A DNA stretch of 64,000 nt from Mycteria americana (Eukaryota; Chordata; Aves; Ciconiiformes; Ciconiidae). The notes beneath the pieces are model-generated. The model did no database searches. It had not been told where the DNA came from and saw only the letters and a list, made by a program, of their open reading frames with translations. Position 1 is the stretch's first letter; each line of letters opens with the position of its first letter. The position numbers were made by a program, and so were the translations under genes. Shown piece after piece: positions 27,801 through 41,600 of this stretch. Where the stretch lies: the NCBI RefSeq assembly GCF_035582795.1, contig NC_134366.1, positions 141,720,256 through 141,784,255 on the forward strand, written 5' to 3'.

Positions 27801-30800
27801 GTGGGCATTTTGATGCAAGTGGAAACAAAGACTCAGAGCAAATTCACTGTGTGGAGGAGGAACGGCAAATCTTTGTCCTCAGCTATTGAACCTTAAAGAC
27901 AAAGTTCCTGTGTGTGTATGTATACACCACAACTCATCTAACAGTATATATACTGTATGTTAGGTATATACAGAAGATTTCAATATGAAAAGTATTCTAA
28001 ACTCTTTATGTAAAACCTATTTTTTGCTATGTGATTGTCTGTACTGCAGTTCCAACCTATGAGGCAAATAAGTAAGAAATATGATGTCTTTAAGTTGCTA
28101 AAACAGGCATTATGCAAAATAGAAGATTTTGTATTTCAAGAATAGCAGATGACTGTTTTCTTAGACAGTATATTAAGGTCTACATTCTCAAAGGGTTTTC
28201 TGGACTCACGCCCAGAAAGTGAGTAAAGTGTTGTATTATAAGTTAAAATGGAAGTATTTTTGCTGTTACTGAAAAGGACAATATGAAGTATTTTGTCTTG
28301 TGTCACTTCTTGGAATTGAACGTAAGGGCACAAGAATTTCTAATTTTCATTAGCACAAAGTAAAATACAATTTTACTGTCTGTAGTGAATGTCTCACTGA
28401 AAAAAATCATTTGCAAATGATGCAACTGAATATAATTTAGGTCCGGTAGATAAAGGTGAAGAAGAAAAAAAGACAAATGTAGAAGCTATTACATTCAATG
28501 ATGCACTGAATGCCATCAGCTCTTATTGTTGAAAGACTCCGTTGCCATCGACATCTATGGAAGTTGATCTTTAGTATCTCCCAAGTGCTCAACTCCAGGA
28601 AGAGATACAGAATTAGCAAACGACAGAGGTAAGAAGAGGAGATATTAATTGACATAATATTTCTGCCAATATAGTACTTCTTTATTAACTTTTCAGTTGA
28701 AAATAAGGGATAACTTGCCCCCAGTGGAAAGCACAGTGATGAACCTAACACAGAAAATAAAGAAATAGGTCATTAAAAGGACACATCTAGATGCTATAAA
28801 TGCTTACATATCTGACTGCTGCGTCCCCTGCAGCCTAATGTAGAGCTGGTGTTAGCTCCTCACAGGCACATATGAGTTGAACTCCCAGGAGGCAGAAATC
28901 ACAGAAACCAAATCTCTCACTTCTACCCATTGTTATATTAAAAAAATAGGGATATAGGCAGGCGCACCTCTCACTACCTCTTTCTGTGTTTTATGTATGA
29001 CTCACAGTTGTCAATGCATGTTTGGAGATCCTGGTGCATGACTGCTGAAACAGGCCTTTCAGGAGACATGGGTGGAAGGACAGATGCTTTATAAATCCCA
29101 AGTCGTCTTAGGCACAAGGTGGGCATTGGCATGCTCTGCTCTCCCAAAAGAGCTGTACTTTGGGGCATGCACAACACCAGAGTAATATATGTCTAAGATA
29201 TTTGCTGTAGCAATGAAGCTACTGGTAGAAAGCAAGGTGCCTAAATATTTTGTGGGGGTTGTGGATTGCTCTCTCAGACTTAGGTGCTGAAATACTTTCT
29301 TGAATATGTTCTTAGAGCCTGATTGTTTCTGTTTAAGAACTAATCACATTTATCTTATTTACTATTTAGTCTTTTTTGTGTGTATGAAGTTTAAAAAAGT
29401 TGTCCCTTAAATGTTCCTAGGAAACTACTAATTTCTACATATCTGCTCTTTTCCCTCCCTATAATAGCTATGAAATTCAGCTGGTAACTGCTTTCCCAAG
29501 ATTCCTAAGAAGAGCAAACTCTGTTACATATTTCAGCAAATAACTCACCTAAGGTGCAGGAAGAAAAAGAGTGCACTAATTTATACAGAGCATTACCTTG
29601 TTTTTTTCCTTTACACAATAGAAATGAATTAATTTTGCTAATTATTGGCTGATTACTGATGTATTTCTGGTGAGTATGGATTCATTAACTAATACAAGGA
29701 TTCAAGATTAAATTAAATTAAAATATAAATGAAATAAGCAATCCTAGAATAATATCATACTATATAAAGATGACTAAATAATGATGCTATCAAAGTTCAA
29801 ACAAATATATTTCATCAGAGTTTGCAATTTCTATCAAGAAATAATGAACAGTAATTTTTTCTTATTCACTTTTCTTTTTGGTAGCTGATAAAGGCACCAT
29901 TCAAGAGAGGAATCTGTAGTGCCAGTCCTTTCCAATTTGCCACGAAAGCTTTCTTCAGATCAAAAGTAAAAAGGTTGTTGGAACTGTTAATGGAAGCAAC
30001 TATAAACATTGGAAGTACAAACCATTTCCAAATTAGTGCTATTTTGGTCTTTTTCTGACACACAAGGCTGTTCTCAATGACAAGTTACCAAAACATTTTT
30101 TTCCTAATTTCATTATTTTACTGGATAGTGGAAAACTATCAGTTGTACACTGTGCTTCTTATAAGATATTTCAAATTTGAGCCAACTATTAAAATAACAT
30201 TAATCTATTTTGTTTTTAAGTGAAGCACTGTTTCAGGTTATGCTTTCTCTGTGTAAGTAGCTGTCATTTCAGCTAACATCACCAACAATGTATTTTTCCT
30301 GCATTGTAATTGCTTTAGGCATGACTGTTTTCTCATTGCATGCAACTACACTTTCTTATTAGAAATAATATGTGCTGTACATAGAAATAAACCTACGCAT
30401 ATAATACTTTATTAGAAATATTTAAGTTAGAATCAGCTAAGTGATGGCTTGGTAAAAAGAAATGTCTGGATTTATTATTTAGCAAGTAAAACCACCATAG
30501 AAATATATTATGCTTTTATGATGATTCCACATTAAAAATGGAATTATCAATTTATTTCAAACTACCATTATTTGAAGAGCATTTTGTGATTCCTATTCTG
30601 TTAGTACAGATGTTTTTTCCCTAGAAGACTTAGCAAGATTTGTATCTTCAGTAAGTTTTTGTTGTTACTAGTAGGAGGAGTCATCAGCAGCCAGACACTG
30701 GACCAGTATGTCATTTCCTGTCTTCTGCAGGTGTCTATTAGCATATAGGAAGCAATTTGTTCATGGCATTAAAATTATTTTACTTGGTTTGGATAGACAG

Positions 30801-33800
30801 TCTTGTTGACTTGTCTCCTTGTCAAGACACTGACAAGAATCAATAAGAACACAATCCATGCTATGCACATGAAGCCGAGGTGGTCATCACAGTGAGCTGT
30901 GTATCATACATCACCACTTACATCTAAGTGTGAGAAAGGAGAGTCAATATCTTGTAGTTTCAGATTCCTAGCCACGTAACATCCTTGGACTCCTGGTTCC
31001 CAGAACATAAGGATCATAAATCTTGCATGCAAAATATCATGCTAGTGTTTTCAGGGCATAATACCTGTTTAAATTGTCATGACACAAATTAAATCAACAT
31101 GGCTATTGCAGTAGACACTGTTGGAGGATTTGGTTTGATAAATCTTAGGACCCTGCTGTTCAGGGTTTAATAAGTTAACTTTTCATTTAGGCTGAAGTTT
31201 CTTTATCATCAATTTAATTTATTGCTTAGTTTTCCCTAATTTTTATGTGCTATATACACAGCATCTTCTCCAGTATCTCACCTTTAAATCAAGTCATTGC
31301 TTCCAAAGTAATTGGCTCATCTTACCTTAGTTTCAACAACATGCCTACATGAGACTAATAGCTAAATCATTTCCTTTTTTGTTCTTTGTTTTTTGTCTTA
31401 TCAGACTTGCATGCTAGAAACATTTTCTCTTGCTTCTCAGTATCTAGGGGCTTCTAATCAAGTACTTTTGAAACCGTTGTGTCCTTCAGTTTTAACTGCA
31501 TGCGTTGGTTGGCTTTACCTTGAAGACTTTCAATTCTCATTGGCTTTTCAACATATAAATTGAATGTTTCACCTGGAATTTGATAGAACATAGAAGCTTT
31601 CAATACCTTTATTCATTATCTGTTAAGTATGTTCATTAATCAACATTTCCTATTTTAAATAAAAATGTATTATTCTGACACTTGTGATTATGGTTTCCTA
31701 GCAACTTTCTCAAACCGGCCCTTTTCATTTCAATGGGTCTCAGACCAGAAAAGAATGAAGATAGCCTTAATTTTGTATGTGGTTTAATCCTTTTCTCCAT
31801 GTGGTATAACTTTAATTTATTAAAGGAGTTGATATCTGTAATTTCATTGGACTAATGATGAAGTATAGTATTAAGCTTTCATTCTACATGTCAGTGTAAC
31901 CTATATCACCAAAAGAAAAATCTTTTCCCACATACTCATTTGGAGCCTGCAGTTAGCAGGCTGATTGTTTTTCAGACAGAAAGCTCCAGCAAGGCATCTT
32001 AAAGTAAAAACTTAATTCAATAGGATTTTTCAATACCTCAGTAAGAATCAACTTTTCTTCATTTTATGTGCTGCTCTCCTCAACTCCACCAGGCTGCATG
32101 AGGTAAATTTTCTTGTCCCCAATTGCCAAGTGTCTTCTCCTTTTTCAAGTCCTCCTTAAGCTTTTCTCTGAAATTACTTCCTCTTCTTTTTATTTCTTTC
32201 TACATGTCTATAGCTTTTTTCTCCTGGACCATATTTTTATATCTTGTCGCAGCTCATTTTTACAAAACTGTAAACTCTTCTCCTTAGGTGTCTGATCTTA
32301 CAGTCTCTGGCACCCTGGGGGACAGCTGCACTGCTTTCAGAAGAAAGTTTATAATGCTACAACAGTCGATCCTAAAAATAATAGTTAATAAACCACCATA
32401 TATATTTTTTTATATATATATTTATGTATGTATATACTTACATATGATAAGAAATCCACTCTTCATTACTATCAGGGTGCAATTTCTCATTATTCACCAC
32501 ACCTGAATTTAGGACTGAACAGATCTCTTTGCGTTGGTTGGCACTTTCTCTGTAGCTCCATCTTCATGGACACACAAGGAAGGCAGGACTAATGATAACA
32601 TTGGTGTTCATCCTTTCTATGTATAGCAAAGCTATCAATTTAAGTATCCGAGTCTATTCTTGAATTTAGATTTGTTAGTCACCCATATTGTTTACAACAC
32701 AGTTAAATACAGACATACAGGATAAATTCCATATATCTCTTACTCTGAAGGAGTAAGAGACTGGATATGCTCAGGGCTTTAGTATGGGCTCAAGTTTTTG
32801 TTTTTGTAACCTGCAAAGGAAAAATACAGGTAGCTCAAGTGTACTGTCCTCTAGGAAGTATGCCAAATTCAGTTTTTCTTTGTTGACACACAGTTAACAT
32901 CCTGGTCCTGTGTGGTTTGGAGCCAGAAATAAGCTTGGAAAGAAAGAGCTTAGGATATAGTCATGCTTAACCCCAGTCTAGGCTTTGCCCCAGTGTCCTT
33001 GCACAGCAAGAATTTGAATGGGCATGGGGAGATGATTTCTGTAGTACTCTTCTTAGCAAATCATATGGATTTTATCTTGGAAACATGGACACCAGCAGTC
33101 CGAGCTCTTTTGCTTATTCTAGCAGTCACAGGAGGGAAACCATTCAGGGATTCTGCCCCAGAAAGAAGTGAACTGGAGAAGCAATAAAGAAGCAGAGAGC
33201 ACTCTGGGGTACTCACAGATACTTCTGCAGAATCAGTGATGTCAAAGTTGGAGCTGATGCTCCTTTTATGGCTCCCTAACTTCTACTGATGTCCATTTTC
33301 TGTGGAGGTTAGTATAAGAAGGCAGCATGCATCCTCTGTCTGGTTTTGTCTGTTATTGAGATCAGTTACACTGCACAATCTGTGAGCATAGTTGCAATAC
33401 ATGGAAAGTGCTTACCATGTGAAATATATTTGAAATTCCTTAGAAATTAAGTCTCTGTGGTTGTTTCTAGATATACATATAAATATACTCAGCTGAGCCC
33501 AAGTATTCAAAGTCGTCTGGTTCTGATGGATAGTGAGTTTACCAACATAGATGAGGATGTGCCATGTAGACTGGCCATAGTAACAAAAAAACCAGGTCCT
33601 GACAGGTTTGGTTTTCTAGTATAGACATAATGTAGCTGTTAAATCTGGTGAAATCCTGAATCTGATCAGGTCAACGAAACTCAGTTGGATCTGGATTTTG
33701 CTGTTTTCTCAGTCTTTGAACAAAGGTTTCTCCTTTAGGACTTTCACCAATGTTTTCAGCATGAAGTTATATACTATTTTTGTGGATACAGATACAAGAT

Positions 33801-34484
33801 TGGATCTTGCTGTCATTAGTTCAGTGATTCACACACGTTTGGAGAAATGTTCCCTCATTATGTTATGTTAAGAATAGTAGCAATGGAGAAAACAAAATCA
33901 GAAATAGAAGACTTACAGCAAGACTTAAAGCAGTATAAGCCAACATTTACTTGCTGACTTAATCTGTGCATTTTGCTACTATCAGCTTCTTCCCTAAGGG
34001 CTAAATTCAACCCTGTCTTGGAGTTATTGATAAAATTCATTCTCCCTACCGGAAAACAATTCTTCTTTCTGGTTCCTGCTGCTTGCAGGCTACTCTTCCG
34101 GTTTCTCTGCTTCAAACTTTCTCCATCCCTTTTCATTTTCACCTGAATATATTCTTTTCTTGTCTCCTTTCCCTCCTTCAGCTATCAGAATTGAATTTGG
34201 TATCTACATAACAATGCAATGGAAATATAGTAGGGTGGATTCTATATGCTATACAGAATAGAATTAAACAAAATTGCATACACTTGCAAAAAGTAGCTTT
34301 TAGGCCCATCCTTTATTTCTGGCTCATTGGGATAAAACTGAATTGAATTAATAGTTAATTACTGGTTCTTATAAAAGTAAACCCTAATTTAAAAATTAAA
34401 ACAAAAAAAAGAAAAAAAAAAGGCAAGCCTTTTAGACAATGAAAATTAGTGGCTGAAAATTATGGGAAATTTCTATGTTTTGAA
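24841..34484. other. Long non-coding stretch, no gene recognised
   Basis: Nearly 10 kb of AT-rich sequence. Only short chance reading frames occur. A TA-rich run lies at about 32,398-32,440 and a TGTG/TATA-rich patch at about 27,908-27,970. I found no exon, RNA gene or transposon I could defend. Confidence 0.5.
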
Positions 34485-34592
34485 GTATTAAGAAAGAAGG
34501 GAAGAAGGGAAGGAAGGAATGAAGAAGGGAGGGAGAAAAGAATAGAAGAAAGGAAGGAGAAAAGAAAGAATGAAGGAAAGAAAGAGAGACAA
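34485..34592. repeat. Purine-rich simple repeat (GAAG/GGAA/AAAG-type)
   Basis: About 110 bases made almost entirely of A and G on the plus strand, built from irregular GAAGG, GGAA and AAAG units. It is the mirror image in composition of the pyrimidine block at 3.3 kb. A Lys/Glu/Arg-rich open frame (34,449-34,733) crosses it and is a by-product. Confidence 0.9.
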
Positions 34593-36559
34593 CTATGTAA
34601 ACCAGTTACATTTTGTTTAACCTCAAAGGAAGATTTTTCTCTCCTGCAAGTTATTCACTTATGCACTTGCTATGGAATCAGCATTGTGGGTAAGTTGATA
34701 GCCTGTACAGGAAAGGAAAGAATGGCAGGCTGATTACTTTATGGTTATTTCGCAAAACTGATGAGACAGCAAATGATATTCAATCCTATTAAAAAGACTA
34801 AGCACAGCCTTTTTTCCCCCCTTTTTAAAAAAAATCCTACATTCCTTGCGCTGGGATTGGATTATATGATTCTACAATTCAGGGAGTCTGGAAATTACAG
34901 AACATCTGCAACGAAATTGGTTTTCTGTGGAAAACTGATGAATCACTTACTGCCAATGACTGGAAGGAAAAGTACTTGTTTATGCCCTTATGTAATGAAT
35001 TTTTATGAGGTGAAGTTTGCTGTTTATAAAAAATATACTTTCAGTTGCTGTAGATGTAAAATAATAGAATTCAGAATTTAGACCAATGCATTACTGAAAA
35101 GACAGTCACTAGCAGAATATCATCTGCTTACAAAATACCAAAAAAGGGCTTTTACTTCTATAATAGAATTAAAATTTCCATCCATCCTCTAAAGCCTACA
35201 AGAGAAAAAAATAATAGGGACAATATTAACACTGCTACCTTTGTTAACATATCTTAAAGTAAAATGAATACTTTTTATCAAAAATATGTATTCTGCTTCA
35301 AAAAATAGATCTGAAACATAGTATAGAAGAAAATCATGCTCATGTGCAATTCCTCCAAAAGCAAGCAATGCCTCTCTGTAATCATGGACAACCAAGTACC
35401 TGCTCTTCCTTGAATGCCGCTTCACTAACAATCTCTTTTAAGCAAGAGTTGAACTGACAGCTTGCGGGTAAGAACTGATCATTTGAATGTGAAAAATAAC
35501 TTTTCACAATCAAATGTGTCTTCAGACAGTTGTATACCTGTAAATTAATTAATGGACCTAGTTTTGAGAATTTAACTGAAATAATTGTTTTATTTTTACA
35601 TTGGGGGATGGGAAAAAGAGCTGAGTTTGATTGCTACAATCTTTTAATTTCTTTCAGTATCTTGAAATATTTCAGTAAAAGATGTCACTGCTTGAATGTG
35701 GTTTCTTTTTGGATCCTGCCAAATATTTCCAGGAACAGCTGTAGGTGATTGGAAATGTACAGACATATATTATTAATGACTAAAGCATTTTGCATTTCTT
35801 TAGCAAAAGCTGTTTTGCTGTGTATGTGAAAAACTTCAAGTGCTATTTTCTTCCTACTTATCTCCTCATCCTGACATCTATATTGGTTCTGCAAGTACTG
35901 CTAATGTACCAGTCTTTCTTGGATCAATTTATAAGTATATTTTTATGAAGATGAGTTTTCGTGGCACTAAGCAATGGCGCAATGAGCAACCTGCATTCCT
36001 TCGTGCCTTGCCACACATCTACCACCTTTAAAATTACGTGGTGCCTGATGTTGCTGCTATCAGTCACAGGGATTGTGAAAAGGATGTAGGTGAGAAGGCA
36101 TGCTGCAGGTCCATCTATACCTTCTGCAATGACCAGGTTTGCTTAAACCTGGAGACAGCTGGCCAAGCACAACTTAACTGTTACCCTATTTTCCACAATG
36201 CATGTAAAACAAGCTGTGCCACTTGGCTAACTGCCCTTCTCATGCTTGCATTTGCAGCATGCTCTGGCCATTCAAACATTGCTTTTGAAGAAGAAATACT
36301 ACTCACCACATGGGACCATTTTGTCCCCTGTATATGGAATGAACATCAGTGAGTGCAAAGTTTTTGCATGGAAAAGGCCCTCTTCAAAATCCTCATGCTG
36401 CTTACTCTGAAGCCACGGTCCTCTAGAGCTCTGGTTCCTGTGTCCAACACCACTCACTGCCTCTAGTCTGGCCCTATTCTGATCCTTGGTGTTAATACGG
36501 AACAAATCAGGGATGAGTCATTATTACTGATAGTGTAGCAGTCATGAGATGTTAGAGCC
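34593..36559. other. Non-coding stretch upstream of the Harbinger relic
   Basis: No exon recognised. The right-hand part (about 36.0-36.55 kb) is less AT-rich and may hold the 5' part of the Harbinger-like element, including a 104-codon open frame at 36,038-36,352, but I could not match it to the transposase N-terminus. Confidence 0.4.
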
Positions 36560-37135
36560 TGTTGTGAAAACTATCCTGAAGTGATGGTAATTATTTGCTC
36601 TCTGAATCTATCTTTGAACCATGCTTTGACCCATGTGACTTTTTTATGTGGGCCAATCCACAGGATCCACCATCAAAGGAGGCTGAAGTTAGCAGTTATC
36701 AATAAATATTGCGCTCACATCATACAGTCTTTTGCTAATTACAGAGACTGTTTTGTGGATATTATAACTGGCTATGGTAGTCGCTCATATGAGAAACTTA
36801 CCTACTTAAGTACAAACAGACTGAACCCTTCTTTTCATCAATGCAAAAGTATTTTCAGAAAAGCTTAATTAGCCTCTGGGTCTGCATTGTGAACACTGCT
36901 TCTTGTGCCTTGTCATGGGCCATGCATCTCTACCCAGATAATTGCGTCTCACATAGTATGTTCAGTCAGATGTTCAGTTCCCGTTGTGGTTTAATGCATC
37001 TGAAAGTAAGATGGAGATCACCAGTGACAAACTGGGTATCAATATCCAGAATACCAAGCCCATTGTTGTACCTTACTGCACCATGCACAACCATGACTAA
37101 AGATCTCCCATCAAGACTGGGTATAATAGGAGAGG
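36560..37135 (+). pseudogene. Harbinger/HARBI1-like DNA transposase relic
   Basis: PIF/Harbinger transposases are DDE enzymes that excise and insert DNA elements. HARBI1 is the domesticated vertebrate relative. Degraded but colinear landmarks appear on the plus strand: an 'I-D-G-T-H-I'-like segment near 36,655-36,680; N-K-Y-C followed by Q-S and an F-V-D-I-I-T-G-Y-G stretch ending near 36,776 (matching the 'NRKGY..Q.L.D..GRFTDI..GW.G' block); L-S-W-A-M-H-L-Y-P-D-N at about 36,910-36,942 (matching 'LLPWLMKPYPDN'); L-K-V-R-W-R-S-P near 37,003-37,025 (matching 'GRLKgRWRcL'); and, one frame off, C-T-M-H-N at 37,077-37,091 (matching the terminal 'CCvLHN'). The spacing between landmarks is close to the family's. 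Frameshifts and stops split it, and the second catalytic aspartate block (HDAR) reads as Y-E-K-L, so it is inactive. Alternative: a chance resemblance, which the colinearity makes unlikely. Confidence 0.65.
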
Positions 37136-38027
37136 ATTCCTTCAGAGTAATCACATAACAGGCAGGAGACCGATTTAAGGCAGAGCAAGTTTCAAAACTC
37201 TTTGCAAGTCTTTAGTGCTAATACAGATTCCAGCGTAAGAGTCAATACTGCCACAAACACTACTTACTGTCTTTGCCTGTTGTAATAGGCACTCTCCTAG
37301 CTGCCTAGCCCGTGATTGCCCTACCTCTTGGCAAAGAAACCCAATCCTTTCTGCACCCTGTCTTTGGGCCCCAAACAACACGAGAACTAACTACAGAGGG
37401 CAGGCTAGCAATCTTATTAAGGAATCGGGTATATTTACCTGAAGACTTCTACTGAACCCATAAGCCATGACCTTTTTTTCCATTAAGACAATGTATCTCT
37501 GAGGAAGATCCTTGAAACAGCTATTGCACCAGAGGTATCCTTCCCAAATGTACAAACAATTTGGATATGCTAGGTTGGGCTACTTCCTTGGCAGGCTGTA
37601 TCCTGAAAGACTAGTTAGGCAAGAACTCTAAACAAGATGGCACAGCAGCTATTGGTAAGTAAGTATCTAAAAGCTAGGGGACATGACAGGACACATTGGT
37701 CCATTTAATCAAACCTGGCAGTTCTGCAGTCAGAGGTTAGACGGAGGGTTGTAATGAATATGGAAAATGGCAGAAAAGAGGAGAAGAGTCAGTCTCTCCC
37801 ATTTCCTGGGCTACTTCAACATGCGACGATTAGTCCTCCATTACAGCTCTTCCAAAATAGCATAATGCAGAGCAGTTACCAGACTGACAACCTTTTTTTC
37901 CCTGAAATATCCTTGAAATATCTCCCTGAAAGTAGACTGATTCCTTTGAGATGAATAGTAGCACACTGGCCAACTTTACCATACTTTGCACCAGTCTGTT
38001 CTCTAAGTAGACTCAGGATCAGTGAGG
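37136..38027. other. Non-coding stretch between Harbinger relic and LTR
   Basis: Mixed composition, no gene seen. The first few hundred bases could be the 3' part of the Harbinger element (the family carries a second, Myb-like gene), but I saw no clear match and no terminal inverted repeats. Confidence 0.45.
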
Positions 38028-38609
38028 CGTCATGGTTTAACTCCAGCTGGCAACTAAGCCCCACACAGCCGCTCGCTTACCCTCCCACCCCGGTAGGATT
38101 GGTGAGAGAATCGGAAGGGTAAAAGTAAGAAAACTCGTGGGTTGAGATAAAGACAGTTTAATAGGTAAAGCAAGCGCCATGTGCACAAGCAAAGCAAAGC
38201 AAGGAATCCATTCACTCCTTCCCATCGATAGGCAGGTGTTCAGCCATCTCCAGGAAAGCAGGGCTCCAGCACACATAATGGTTACTTGGGAAGACAAACG
38301 CCATCACTCCGAACGTCCCCCCTTCCTTCTTCTTCCCCAGCTTTATATACTGAGCATGACGTCATATGGTATGGAATAGCCCTTTGGTCAGTTGGGGTCA
38401 GCTGTCCCAGCTGTGTCCCCTCCCAGCTTCTTGTGCACCTGGCAGAGCATGGGAAGCTGAAAAGGCCTTGATTTAGTATACGCACTACATAACACAGAGA
38501 TGTTTCAGTTGTTGCTATCAACACTGTTTTCAGGACATATTCAAAACATAGCCCCATACTAGCAGCTACTATGAAGAAAGTTAACTCTATCCCAGCCACA
38601 ACCAGCACA
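38028..38609 (-). mobile_element. Solo LTR of an avian endogenous retrovirus, minus strand
   Basis: About 582 bases. On the minus strand it starts TGTGCTGGTTGTGGCTGG, continues through a 'catagtagct' block, and ends near a 'tggagttaaaccatga' block whose final CA has mutated to CG. I recognise this as an LTR family repeated in many neoavian genomes. Internal LTR signals are visible on the minus strand: a TATATAAA box (plus-strand 38,342-38,349) and an ATTAAA poly(A)-signal variant (38,157-38,162). The four bases GAGG directly abut both ends (38,024-38,027 and 38,610-38,613), consistent with a short target-site duplication. No viral coding region flanks it, so it is a solo LTR left by recombination between two LTRs. 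Confidence 0.88.
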
Positions 38610-41600
38610 GAGGTATGCAACTAGGGATTGTGTACTTACTAAAAACTGCCTGCAAGATCTAGAACCACCTGTACCTGCTGTTTGCACAAGTTTGCCCACA
38701 CCTCCTACCTGAAATGGGTCTGCATTCTGTGTGCAGTGAACAGACAGTTTAAGCAGAGGTACAAAACCCCAGGTGTGCTCCAGAGAATGGAAAAGATCAC
38801 TGCTTGGCCTTAACAGAAGCCCTACAAGTATCTCTGTGCACGTTTGTGTAATCATCCGGTCCCAGTGTCCCAGCCTGAGAGGGATCCCCTCACAAATGTC
38901 TTTCGCTTGGATGCCATCTATTTGACTACCTTGCCAGGCTTGTGTCAGATCCTGCCTTGGAAGTGGGCTACCCTGGAATGGTGGAAACTATTAAGATTGC
39001 AATAACAATTTAAGTGGATGTTTTGATGGTGACAACGTGGAAAACTCTCTTGGGAGGGTGAAGACAGGCAGTTGTAATCTACTTGACCAATTTTACTAGA
39101 GTTTTTCCTGGCAATGCACAAGGTGTTGACATTCAAAAGGTATGAAGCGCCTTTTTGAAACTGCTCTCTGGTGTTTTGGTTGTATGCACTGTGACTTGCA
39201 GTAGCCCAGGCTACGATATTTTTGTTATTAGAAGTAAAAGACCATCAACTTTAATACCTACCATGGCAGTAATCACATGACGCTATCCAGTGTGTCCAGT
39301 CATGCCACAATATTCTCTTCTCAGTACAAGCCAAGACAGCTTCCTAGCAAATACACAGCAAAGTGTAATAGCTGACAATTTATTGCTATGACTAGTCTGC
39401 ACAAAAGGAGAATTATTAGAAAGATAATTTGCTTTGGAACCTAAAATTGAAGAAAATTTTTAAGTGAACTGTAACTACAAACTAGTTTCCCACTTTGCAC
39501 TTTACTATCATGAATACTAAAATATGAAATCACCCATTGAATAGGCATGCTAACAAGCCTTCCAAAAAAAAAAAAAAAAAAAGTCTCACAAACTTCAGAA
39601 CCTCCTGTTAAGCACCTTTATTTGTCAACTTGGTTTTCATAAGAATGATACATCCCAGATAACAATTGTAGTAGTATTCTCAAATAAGGACACTCATCAG
39701 TTTGGATTGAATTTAGGAAATATATTTCTTTCGTCTTTCTTAACATCCTCTCTTCACCACTTTCTGCAGATCATCCTTGCCCATAACAGCTCACACTTAC
39801 GGAAAAATAAATAAATATTTCCAGGTAACACAGAAATCTGATACTATCCCTGTCATTTCTTTTACAGAATATTGAAACTCCTGCCTTTAAGTCTTCCATA
39901 ACACTACTTAAACGAGACCTCTCTTAAAGCATTTAGAGTCGATGGAATGGTGTTAGTGGAAGCAAGGAATCAGCATTCTCTAACTCCTTTCACCTAAATG
40001 CCTCCAAAAATCACACCTTGTGACAACCAGTAATTCTCATTAAAATGAAGGTATATTAATAAACATTAAAAAACTTTTCATAATTAGTCTGTTTCAGTTA
40101 TGGCTTCATTTTTTGATTTCTGATCCAATGAAAACATTCATGCAGCACACGAAGACACACAACAGAGCACAAATAAAACTGTTAATACAGGGCCATAACT
40201 CCTATTCAAGACTGAGTAAGAGTTCTGGTCCTCTAGCTTTCTTAAATTCTAGGCATTTACCCTTTTCACTGCTGCACATATGACTGCTCAGAAGCACATT
40301 CTCATGGTAGCTGAACACTAAAAACCTTTTGTTTAGAGAAAACAACTGAAGAGTTTAACATTCCAAAATAAATTTTATTCCTTTTACTGCAGGAAGCACC
40401 ACGATGTATCTTAGTCCTTTGTTACAGTAGAGTTTTAACCTGAAAATATAATGCTTATGAGGACAAATTATCAATGCAATTAGTATGTAAAATTAGATTA
40501 TCCTTTGATTAGTCTACAAATTATCTACTTTTTCTCTGTAACATCTTCAAATAAGACTTTTCTGCAGTTTATATCACAAGCCACAACAAGACAGAATTAC
40601 AACATAAAAAAGGTATATTTTTAATTTTACAGTGCCATAAAGGAAGCTGCCAAGTATTGACTTTGGAGTCCTGAAAAGCTAACCTGGTAGCAAGTAGTTT
40701 TTCAATACACAAGTTGAAACCTTGGTCTCATCAATTTGAGTTTTGACTGTAACCAAGCAAAGGTTTCACCACATGGTAGAGTAAAAAAAAAAAGTAACAA
40801 AAATTCAGTATGTGACAAAAGGAACCACTCTTTTCCCAAACCTTTTATTTCTGTGAGATGCATGGTACCTGCTTACTTGCATGGAAAAGAACAGAATTAA
40901 AGCCACACCTTAGGATCCAGGATCTTAGGGTAATGCAAACTGTTCATGCCCTAAGACACACACTTTACAACTTGAGTCAGTGCTATGGGCTACAAACCTA
41001 AGACACTGATGATGAGGTACTACAGTAGTAGGCCAATGCTTTGGTATAATAAGCCATTGTAAGTTAAGTATCAAAAGCTAAACTGCAGAAGAAAAACAGG
41101 GAAGCCAACTGCAATATAGCACAACCAGCAGTAAATAACTGTACAACAGAGGTACGAAACTTCTGGAAACAGGTTTTGCACTGATACTGTAACAGGGATG
41201 AAAAACAAGAGTATACATTTTACTAGGATTTCACCTGCATGAAGCTGCAAGAGACAAAACAAACCTCAGGAAATTCATACAGCTTAGGTAAATTAAACAG
41301 CAGGACAGAGGGAGGTAGGATGAAAAAGGAAGATAACATTCTTTAAATATTCAGGAAAAAGAAACATTTCTAAATAGGAAAGAACTCCTACATAAGAACA
41401 TGTCACCTAACAGAGTCCAATACAGAAAATCCATGCCCTTTTGACACAATACTGCACTGTGACTTCAGAAGGAATGAAGAGTCCACAGGAAACAAAGGCC
41501 TGCTATGATTTTAAACTCTGAACACTGGATTTTGGATGAGTACAACTCTTAATTAATAAGGATAGTTAAAAAGAAAGGTAGCAGGAATGCTGATGATCCT

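Noticed and set aside
34449..34733. 94-codon Lys/Arg/Glu-rich frame
   Set aside because: It is driven by the purine-rich simple repeat at 34,485-34,592.
36038..36352. 104-codon plus-strand open frame just before the Harbinger relic
   Set aside because: I could not match it to the transposase N-terminus or to any domain. It is mentioned only as possible element sequence.
38037..38620. Several 60-112-codon frames on both strands
   Set aside because: They lie within the solo LTR and are by-products of its higher GC content; LTRs do not encode these proteins.
39564..39582. Poly(A) run as evidence of a processed pseudogene
   Set aside because: No gene-like sequence or target duplication was found upstream of it.
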